Source: an uncultured Prevotella sp.
GTDB lineage: Bacteria > Bacteroidota > Bacteroidia > Bacteroidales > Bacteroidaceae
Length of the DNA: 5,221 bases
Assembly (NCBI GenBank): GCA_937906765.1
Contig: CALCUV010000155.1
Location: forward strand, 1 to 5,221
Reading direction: 5' to 3'
Position 1 is the first letter of the stretch. The number at the start of each line of letters is the position of its first letter. Of the stretch, positions 1-4,455 are shown piece after piece. The notes beneath the pieces are model-generated. The model was given only the letters and a program-made list of their open reading frames with translations. It was not told the DNA's origin and searched no databases. The position numbers were made by a program, and so were the translations under genes.

Positions 1-1
1 A

Positions 2-955
2 ACGATGACCGTCGAAGGGCGTCGCCCTTTGTTGGGAGAGGTTGTGGGCAATCCCAACGCCTTGGCGGACAGTCCCGATGCTCCACGCATCAAGCTTAAT
101 GCCTTGGGAAAAGAAGTGGAGCGCCTCTGGCATGCCATCCCCACCTACTATCCCGAAGTAAAGGTCATCGCCCTGCAACTCATGCCCGACCATCTTCACG
201 GCATCCTGTTTGTAACGTCACGCACCAATTACCACCTCGGTCGCGTAATCAATGGTTTCAAAATCGCTACGAACCGCGCCTACCGCGCCGCCCTGGAAGC
301 GCAAGGAGCGCCTCCCGCTTCATCTTCGGTATCCCCGTCATCTTCCCCGTCCCCTTCACAGCGACAGTGTCGCTGTGGAGCAAACAACCATGCCCCCAAG
401 CAAGGCCTCCTCTGGAGCAAGGGCTATACCGACGGCATCCTCGACCGCAAGGGCCAACTGGAAACCTGGAAAAACTACCTGCGCGACAACCCCAAGCGCC
501 TTTTGATAAAGCGCATGTTCCCCGATTACTTCCGCGTGCAGCGCCATGTGAAGGTAGGCACCTACGAATGTTCTGCCATTGGCAATCGCTTCTTGTTGTC
601 AAAACCGCTACGCCTGCAAGTGCAATGCTCCAGAAGCATGACGCCCGAACAGATAACGGAAGCCTGCGACTATTACCTGCAACAAGCACGGGCTGGTGCC
701 GTCTTGGTGTCTCCCTGCATATCCCTAGGGGAAAAGCACATCATGCGCACCGCCTTCGAAGCGGGTTTACCCCTCATCCTCCTGCAAGAAAACGGATTTT
801 CCGATTTAGCGAAACCCAATGGCGCCAAGTTTGAGGCTTGCGCCAAAGGTCAATTGCTTATTATTGCACCGTGGGAACATCACAACTATCATACGACAAT
901 CAGCCGTGCCCAATGTCTTGCATTGAACGATCTCGCCCGTGAGATTTGCAGTTGA
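2..955 (+). CDS. Y1 (IS200/REP-associated) transposase-like protein with C-terminal DprA-like domain, 5'-truncated by window
   Basis: The frame is open to the left edge. The ATG at position 5 is probably internal, because the following VEGRRPLLG resembles a strand well inside the Y1 fold, so the true start lies outside the window. Numbering from that Met, MPDHLHGI at 60-67 supplies the HxH metal-binding pair (H63, H65) of Y1 HUH nucleases, and NYLRDNPKR at 157-165 has the candidate catalytic tyrosine Y158. Known members nick and join single-stranded DNA at REP-like hairpins; that this one is active is inference. Residues about 100-132 are a Ser/Pro-rich, Cys-containing linker splitting the Y1 domain. 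Residues about 185-314 look like a Rossmann domain of the DprA/SLOG type: GAVLVSP (231-237), GEKHIM (242-247), GLPLILLQENGF (254-265) and SRAQCLALNDLA (300-311). The gene is visibly more GC-rich than the fimbrial region. It converges on the thioredoxin gene. Family call is firm; the C-terminal assignment is moderate. Confidence 0.85.
   Translation, partial: TMTVEGRRPLLGEVVGNPNALADSPDAPRIKLNALGKEVERLWHAIPTYYPEVKVIALQLMPDHLHGILFVTSRTNYHLGRVINGFKIATNRAYRAALEAQGAPPASSSVSPSSSPSPSQRQCRCGANNHAPKQGLLWSKGYTDGILDRKGQLETWKNYLRDNPKRLLIKRMFPDYFRVQRHVKVGTYECSAIGNRFLLSKPLRLQVQCSRSMTPEQITEACDYYLQQARAGAVLVSPCISLGEKHIMRTAFEAGLPLILLQENGFSDLAKPNGAKFEACAKGQLLIIAPWEHHNYHTTISRAQCLALNDLAREICS
354..380. repeat. Near-perfect palindrome inside the transposase coding sequence
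   Basis: CACAGCGACA at 357-366 and TGTCGCTGTG at 368-377 are exact reverse complements around a single central base. The stem extends outward by a G-T wobble (356/378) and two more pairs (355/379, 354/380). Just upstream is an imperfect 12-bp tandem repeat (332-343 and 344-355, both starting TCCCCGT). Together these encode the Ser/Pro linker and QRQCRCG at residues 119-125. Y1 REP-associated transposases act on small hairpins, so this could be a REP-like element tolerated in frame; that is inference from one copy. Confidence 0.75.
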
Positions 956-1000
956 AAAAGAAAAAGGAGAACCGCCACGTCGGTTCTCCTTTTTCTTTTT
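955..1000. terminator. Bidirectional intrinsic terminator
   Basis: A perfect 20-bp inverted repeat (arms 955-974 and 981-1000) surrounds a 6-nt loop. The inner part is GC-rich (GGAGAACCG paired with CGGTTCTCC), and the outer part is A-rich on one side and T-rich on the other. Each strand therefore gives a GC hairpin followed by a T run. It starts at the last base of the transposase stop codon and ends 10 bp from the thioredoxin stop, so it can end both convergent transcripts. Confidence 0.93.
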
Positions 1001-1010
1001 TACATTATTA

Positions 1011-1364
1011 CTACAACATAGCGTTTATCTGCTTCACCAACTCCGCCTTCGACATTCCGCCCACAGTCATTTTTGGTTTACCATTCAGGGGAATGAAATA
1101 GAGGGTTGGGATAGAGCGGATGTTAAACGCGTTGGCCAACTCAGGCTCGTCGTCAACATTCACTTTGTAAACGTCCACGCGCCCCTCGTATTGCTTCGCC
1201 ACCTCGTCAATAATGGGCGAGAGCATTTTGCAGGGTCCGCACCAAGTTGCGTAAAAGTCAATCACAGCAGGGCGACTGCCCAAGAATTTCCAATCCTGCA
1301 TCATTGTTTCAGGATTTGCCACACGGCGCTTAAAGCCTTCAAAGTTTAGATGTATTGTTGCCAT
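1011..1364 (-). CDS. trxA: Thioredoxin (cytosolic)
   Basis: A 117-residue thioredoxin, close to the usual length for the family. It is a protein-disulfide reductant for cytosolic enzymes, normally recycled by thioredoxin reductase. The active site WCGPC is at residues 41-45. The buried acidic residue lies in VIDFYA (D36), the cis-proline in SIPTLYF (P86), and the C-terminal GG precedes the last helix (102-103). There is no signal peptide or lipobox, which argues against a periplasmic TlpA/ResA type. The N-terminus has a short extra segment (WKFLG, 25-29) before the first core strand, as I recall for Bacteroidales thioredoxins. The ATG at 1362-1364 gives the expected N-terminus, and no clear Shine-Dalgarno precedes it. 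A Bacteroidetes-type promoter lies about 200 nt upstream, so the mRNA leader should contain both tandem-repeat arrays. The gene converges with the transposase gene and shares its terminator. Confidence 0.96.
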   Translation of the reverse strand: MATIHLNFEGFKRRVANPETMMQDWKFLGSRPAVIDFYATWCGPCKMLSPIIDEVAKQYEGRVDVYKVNVDDEPELANAFNIRSIPTLYFIPLNGKPKMTVGGMSKAELVKQINAML

Positions 1365-1373
1365 AGGAGTTTT

Positions 1374-1444
1374 AGGTTAAGAGGTTATGAGGTTAAGAGG
1401 TTATGAGGTTAAGAGGTTATGAGGTTAAGAGGTTAAAGGTTAAC
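1374..1444. repeat. Octamer tandem array (GAGGTTAW)
   Basis: Seven contiguous octamers occupy 1381-1436, alternating GAGGTTAT and GAGGTTAA for the first six (a 16-bp higher-order unit repeated three times), with a seventh GAGGTTAA. Partial copies AGGTTAA (1374-1380) and AGGTTAAC (1437-1444) flank them. The array begins about 10 bp upstream of the thioredoxin start codon and should be transcribed in its leader, where it reads as repeated AACCTC. It is prone to slipped-strand copy-number change. Confidence 0.93.
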
Positions 1445-1512
1445 GTTGAAAGATTAACGCTTAAAGGTAAGAAGACAGAAGTTAACGGGCGTACAACAAT
1501 CCGGATGGTAGT

Positions 1513-1554
1513 TGTACTCTGTACTCTGTACTCTGTTAGTTGTACTCTGTACTC
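1513..1554. repeat. Heptamer tandem array (TGTACTC)
   Basis: Six contiguous heptamers: TGTACTC at 1513, 1520, 1527, 1541 and 1548, with a diverged fourth unit TGTTAGT at 1534-1540. It lies between the putative thioredoxin promoter and the octamer array, so it too falls in the predicted thioredoxin leader (reading GAGTACA on the mRNA). Both the unit length and the sequence differ from the octamer array, so this is an independent repeat. Confidence 0.92.
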
Positions 1555-1567
1555 TCCTTTTCACTTG

Positions 1568-1599
1568 CAAAATTACTTTCAGATTTTTATCTGTGCAAA
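1568..1599 (-). promoter_or_regulatory. Bacteroidetes-type promoter for thioredoxin
   Basis: Read on the minus strand, TTTG (1596-1599) and TAATTTTG (1568-1575) are separated by 20 bp, matching the sigma-ABfr -33/-7 consensus TTTG-N19..21-TAnnTTTG. Transcription would start near 1563, leaving a leader of about 200 nt before the thioredoxin ATG. The -7 box and the two following bases (TAATTTTGCA) are identical to those of the divergent promoter at 1790-1799. Confidence 0.7.
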
Positions 1600-1604
1600 C
1601 AGAT
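1589..1604. promoter_or_regulatory. Palindrome overlapping the thioredoxin -33 box (possible operator)
   Basis: ATCTGT (1589-1594) and ACAGAT (1599-1604) are exact inverted repeats around GCAA. The palindrome covers the whole -33 TTTG of the leftward promoter, a position suited to a repressor. No regulator gene is in the window and short palindromes arise by chance, so the operator role is a guess. Confidence 0.35.
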
Positions 1605-1766
1605 GGAGTCTATGAGTTTATAGAAGAAATTTATATGGATTGATGATTAGATTCTTATAGCGAATACTTATGCGGTGAAAAAGGTATATTGAGGTTACAC
1701 AGAGATGTTGTCGATGTGAGTTTTTATCTTTAATGGTTGTGTCAAATGTTAAATAATCACGAAATC

Positions 1767-1797
1767 TTTGTGTAAAACTGAACTTTTGTTAATTTTG
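1767..1797 (+). promoter_or_regulatory. Bacteroidetes-type promoter for the fimbrial operon
   Basis: TTTG at 1767-1770 and TAATTTTG at 1790-1797 are 19 bp apart, fitting the Bacteroidetes -33/-7 consensus. The predicted start is near 1801, about 37 nt before the doubtful small ORF and about 235 nt before the DUF3575 gene. No comparable promoter was found closer to 2037, so this is the best candidate for the whole operon. Confidence 0.7.
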
Positions 1798-1837
1798 CAC
1801 TTTAATAGTGTAATGTAACTAACGAAGAGTATCTTGC

Positions 1838-2023
1838 ATGTTTGAACTTTGTTTGCATAATAAAATGAAAGAAATTACCGAAAAATTTGGTCATTTCAAT
1901 ATTTTGTGTAGCAAGCAAGCAAGCAAGGTAAATGCTAAAGGCATAGAAAAAACGCCTGCTGACCCAACAGGTTTTGGGGAAGTGGGCATTTTGCGTTTCA
2001 ATGATTTATGTTTTTTAGCATAA
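1838..2023 (+). CDS. Doubtful 61-residue leader ORF, unknown function
   Basis: An ATG-to-TAA frame of 61 codons begins about 37 nt after the predicted transcription start and stops 13 bp before the DUF3575 ATG. I recognise no family. It has no signal peptide, lipobox or transmembrane segment; the sequence is mildly basic with scattered cysteines. Its middle (SKQASK) is encoded by the (GCAA)4 tract. An internal ATG at 1865 is an alternative start. It could be a leader peptide, or the whole stretch could be a non-coding leader for the fimbrial mRNA. Position is the only support for coding. Confidence 0.2.
   Translation: MFELCLHNKMKEITEKFGHFNILCSKQASKVNAKGIEKTPADPTGFGEVGILRFNDLCFLA
1911..1926. 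repeat. Tetranucleotide tract (GCAA)4
   Basis: Four perfect GCAA units, followed by a further G. The tract lies in the predicted leader of the fimbrial operon and inside the doubtful small ORF. The unit length is not a multiple of three, so slippage would shift that frame. Both other frames meet a stop within about 12 bases after the tract. Four units is short for an active contingency locus. Confidence 0.8.
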
Positions 2024-2036
2024 AAACAAATAGCGA

Positions 2037-3311
2037 ATGAAAAGGGTATTCAAACTTGTTCTCCTCTTAATGGGATTTGTGTGTGGGGCACCGATGCTCT
2101 GCACGGCTCAAGTTGTGCCCGACAGTTTGAATAAAGATCGTTATTCGCTCTATTATGTTTGCGACCGCATCAACATTGAGGAGGATTATTTAGATAACGC
2201 CTATCAAATTTCGCGTATCAAGGATATCTTGGCGCGCTCTACGCGAATTGATAGTATTGTCATTTATGCTTACGCTTCTCCCGAAGGTGCTTATCACCGC
2301 AACGTTTGGTTGTCTGAGCGTCGTGCAGAGGCGGCTCGAGATTTTATCTTGAAGCATTTGCCTGCCACCACCGTGTTGCATCCAGATAATATTTATCTCC
2401 GACCCATGGCCGAAAACTGGCAGGGACTGGACGCGGAATTGGAACGCAACTATCATTTGCCCAACCGTGACCGAGTGATGAAAATCATGAGGGCAAATAT
2501 TCCTACGGAAACCAAAAAGTGGCGTTTGAAGAAATTAGATGATGGTTATACCTATAATATAATTATCCGCAAACACATGCCCGAGTTGCGCTTGGCTACA
2601 TGGATTTGTGTGTATGCACCAATGCCCGAACTTGGAGAGGTTAAACCTGTTGTTATGGAGGTGCGTGACACCTTCTTTATGCCTCCTCCTTTGCAACCCA
2701 TGAAACCCTTGACGTTTGAAGAACCTAAGGAGCGTAAAACCATCTTGGCTTTGAAAACCAATTTGCTTTACGATGCGTTGACATTGGTGAACTACTCCAT
2801 CGAAGTGCCAATCGGTAAGCAATATTCCGCACTCTTTTACCATCAATTCCCTTGGTGGCGTTGGGGTAAGGCCAACAATGAATATTGTATCCGCTTCTTA
2901 AGCATCGGAGGTGAAGGACGTTGGTGGTTTAAACCTCAACCGCGCTTGAATCCTGAAGATGGCAGATGGCGCGACAAATTAGTGGGCCACTTCTTGGGAG
3001 TTTATGCAGAATCAGGTAAATGGGACTTTGAGTTTGGCAGAAAAATTTGTCACCAAGGTGAGCATTGGAGTGCAGGTTTGAGTTATGGATTCTCAAAACC
3101 CATTAGCAAGCGCTTGAATTTGGAATTCTCGCTTTCCGTAGGGTATGCTTCTATTGCCTATCGCAAATTTGCTCCGAGCAATGACTATGAAATCTTGTGG
3201 CGTGACCCCGTAAAACACGGGCGTTGGAATTACATCGGTCCGACAAAGGCACAGATTTCTCTCGTAATCCCCATCACGGTAACAACAAAAAGGAAGGGAG
3301 GTGACCGATGA
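2037..3311 (+). CDS. DUF3575 outer-membrane protein with OmpA-like domain, fimbrial-operon accessory
   Basis: A 424-residue exported protein. Residues 1-25 form a signal peptide (basic MKRVFK, hydrophobic core, likely cleavage near CTAQ). Residues about 37-110 resemble an OmpA-type domain; the tell-tale part is YAYASPEG (77-84) followed by LSERRAEAARDF (92-103). About 115-195 is a further soluble region, and 205-232 is a Pro-rich linker. From about 236 onward the sequence matches DUF3575, starting ALKTNLLYDAL (238-248) with alternating aromatic strands to a C-terminal strand at 405-416. This suggests a small outer-membrane beta-barrel behind a periplasmic domain. DUF3575 proteins are commonly found at Bacteroidales fimbrial loci next to FimB/Mfa2-like lipoproteins; their exact role is not established to my knowledge. 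A platform or peptidoglycan-linked support for fimbriae is my inference. The ATG is preceded by an A-rich stretch without Shine-Dalgarno. Its stop overlaps the next gene (ATGA), so the two are cotranscribed and probably translationally coupled. Confidence 0.85.
   Translation: MKRVFKLVLLLMGFVCGAPMLCTAQVVPDSLNKDRYSLYYVCDRINIEEDYLDNAYQISRIKDILARSTRIDSIVIYAYASPEGAYHRNVWLSERRAEAARDFILKHLPATTVLHPDNIYLRPMAENWQGLDAELERNYHLPNRDRVMKIMRANIPTETKKWRLKKLDDGYTYNIIIRKHMPELRLATWICVYAPMPELGEVKPVVMEVRDTFFMPPPLQPMKPLTFEEPKERKTILALKTNLLYDALTLVNYSIEVPIGKQYSALFYHQFPWWRWGKANNEYCIRFLSIGGEGRWWFKPQPRLNPEDGRWRDKLVGHFLGVYAESGKWDFEFGRKICHQGEHWSAGLSYGFSKPISKRLNLEFSLSVGYASIAYRKFAPSNDYEILWRDPVKHGRWNYIGPTKAQISLVIPITVTTKRKGGDR
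3296..3304 (+). promoter_or_regulatory. Strong Shine-Dalgarno for the FimB/Mfa2-like gene
   Basis: GGGAGGTGA lies just before the ATG at 3308, with the GGAGG core ending 6 nt upstream. It is an almost full match to the anti-Shine-Dalgarno. The site is inside the last codons of the DUF3575 gene (encoding KGGDR). Bacteroidetes generally do not depend on such sites, and neither flanking operon gene has one, so it is notable here and supports the chosen start. Confidence 0.7.
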
Positions 3312-4384
3312 AGAGACATGTTCTTCTAATCCTCCAACTCCCGCTCTTCTTGTTGATAAGTACACTCACAAGTTGTGAACACCGTCCGCTCGAAGACCCT
3401 ATCTATTTTGACAAAGGGCGTTTCTTGCGTGTTTACTTTAATGAACACATTCGCAATGTGAGTTTCGGCTTTTACGACGAGAACAAACAACCTTCGAATT
3501 ATCAATCTCCCGTGCTCTTACGCGTAGTGTGTGCCGACCCGCTAAGCGGAGAGGTGGTGACAGAGCGTTACTTGAGCGACCATGGCAGAGATGAAAAAGG
3601 TTATTACATCCAAGGAAAAATTACTGCTCCAGAGGGTGCTTACAAACTCATGGCTTATACGTGTGACGTTGAGCATGTAGATTTTCATTATGAATATTCT
3701 TTTTACTCACTGTTAGCAAACTCGGTGGAGTTAAGCGGTAGTGAAGCCAACCGTGTTTTCCCTACGCGTGATGAAAATGCTCTAATCACCGAACCTATTC
3801 ATCACCAGCCTGGTCATCTCTTTGTTGCAAATGTTGATAATGTGACTTTTGGTCCGGAAGTGTTGAACGATACGATTTTTACGGAAGCCGAGACACACCC
3901 TGTTGCTGAAACCATTGTGAAAACCTATTACATGCAGGTGAATGTAAAAGGTGTGGAGTATGTAAAGTCTGCCGTAGCGTTGATAACCGGAATGTCGGGG
4001 GCAAAACGCATTTATAATAATGAGATGCTGACTGACGAACCCGTAAGCATTTTCTTCAGTTTGAACAATGGCTTGGACAAGGCGCGTACAGATAACGAAA
4101 CTCGTGTGGCGTATGCCACGTTTAACACCTTTGGTAAGTTGCCTGACGTAGAAGGGTATATTGAAATTTCCTTTGAATTCAAAACGATTTACAACACGGT
4201 GCAAACCGAAACATTCCGTGTGACCGACCTCTTTGAAACGCCTTTGGTGAAGAATAATCAGTGGATTATTATCGATAAGTTGATTGAGATTGTGCCCCCT
4301 GAGGGTGGAGAAGACGTTCCTGGTGGAGGACTTTCGCCTGGTGTGAGCGACTGGGAACAAATTGAAGGTAGCATAACCATTTAA
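3308..4384 (+). CDS. FimB/Mfa2-like (DUF5119-like) fimbrial anchor lipoprotein
   Basis: A 358-residue lipoprotein precursor. A basic, hydrophobic signal (MKRHVLLILQLPLFLLISTL) ends in the lipobox LTSC, so Cys23 would be lipidated and the mature protein begins CEHRPL. The rest has the look of the beta-sandwich fimbrial accessory families: a first domain (about 37-135) with VSFGFYDENK and APEGAYKLMAYTCD (107-120), then a second (about 170-328) with LFVANVDNVTFG, VKTYYMQVNVKG and ALITGMSG. The ending SDWEQIEGSITI (347-358) after a Gly/Pro-rich stretch resembles the usual DUF5119 terminus. In Porphyromonas gingivalis, FimB and Mfa2 anchor fimbriae to the outer membrane and limit their length; transferring that role here is inference. 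The start overlaps the DUF3575 stop by ATGA and has a strong Shine-Dalgarno. The next gene, a fimbrillin, is the likely partner. Lipoprotein status is secure; the subfamily is moderately sure. Confidence 0.8.
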   Translation: MKRHVLLILQLPLFLLISTLTSCEHRPLEDPIYFDKGRFLRVYFNEHIRNVSFGFYDENKQPSNYQSPVLLRVVCADPLSGEVVTERYLSDHGRDEKGYYIQGKITAPEGAYKLMAYTCDVEHVDFHYEYSFYSLLANSVELSGSEANRVFPTRDENALITEPIHHQPGHLFVANVDNVTFGPEVLNDTIFTEAETHPVAETIVKTYYMQVNVKGVEYVKSAVALITGMSGAKRIYNNEMLTDEPVSIFFSLNNGLDKARTDNETRVAYATFNTFGKLPDVEGYIEISFEFKTIYNTVQTETFRVTDLFETPLVKNNQWIIIDKLIEIVPPEGGEDVPGGGLSPGVSDWEQIEGSITI

Positions 4385-4396
4385 ACAATAGCAGAA

Positions 4397-4432
4397 ATTA
4401 TTAACAAACAAATTATTAACTACATTATTAAC
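4397..4432 (+). repeat. Three direct repeats of ATTATTAAC before the fimbrillin gene
   Basis: Exact copies of ATTATTAAC start at 4397, 4412 and 4424 in the 71-bp gap between the FimB/Mfa2-like stop and the fimbrillin ATG. The gap is very AT-rich. No TAnnTTTG promoter and no terminator hairpin are visible in it, so read-through from upstream is likely. The repeats could be a protein-binding site or an unstructured leader aiding translation, or simply reflect low-complexity sequence. Confidence 0.6.
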
Positions 4433-4455
4433 CACTTTTTTAAAATTAATCAGTT

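Larger units (their letters stand above)
1365..2036. other. 672-bp divergent intergenic region
   Basis: This stretch separates the leftward thioredoxin gene from the rightward fimbrial operon. From left to right it holds an 8-bp tandem array, a 7-bp tandem array, a leftward promoter with an overlapping palindrome, an AT-rich spacer (about 1605-1766) in which I see no gene or repeat, a rightward promoter, a doubtful 61-codon ORF, and a (GCAA)4 tract. The 70-codon open frame at 1403-1615 is made mostly of repeat sequence and is not credible as a gene. No tRNA or other structured RNA gene was recognised. Confidence 0.8.

Noticed and set aside
267..689. Open frame of 140 codons on the minus strand, and overlapping frames at 252-506, 356-547 and 367-834
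   Set aside because: They lie opposite or out of frame with the transposase gene, have no recognisable domain, and arise from its GC-rich codons.
939..1349. Plus-strand open frame of 136 codons
   Set aside because: It runs antisense to a clear thioredoxin and begins inside the terminator stem; the protein is unlike any family I know.
1374..1554. CRISPR array
   Set aside because: The repeats are contiguous 7- and 8-bp units without spacers, and no cas gene is present.
1403..1615. Plus-strand open frame of 70 codons
   Set aside because: It is mostly translated tandem repeat and crosses the leftward promoter; no start signal or family.
1600..2036. Invertible promoter segment of the kind that switches Bacteroidales surface genes
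   Set aside because: I found no pair of long inverted repeats bracketing the rightward promoter and no recombinase gene in the window.
1911..2037. Phase switch in which (GCAA)n slippage fuses the small ORF to the DUF3575 frame
   Set aside because: Losing one unit would bring the frames into register, but that frame meets TAA at 1929-1931 directly after the tract, so no fusion forms.
2037..2111. Lipoprotein signal for the DUF3575 protein
   Set aside because: Cysteines at residues 16 and 22 lack a proper lipobox (preceded by GFV and PML), so ordinary signal peptidase I cleavage near residue 25 fits better.
2190..2846. Minus-strand open frames at 2190-2456, 2535-2846 and 2552-2761
   Set aside because: They are antisense shadows of the DUF3575 gene.
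3093..4435. Minus-strand open frames at 3093-3365 and 3782-4435
   Set aside because: They are antisense to the DUF3575 and FimB/Mfa2-like genes and have no family features; the long one starts in the AT-rich gap.
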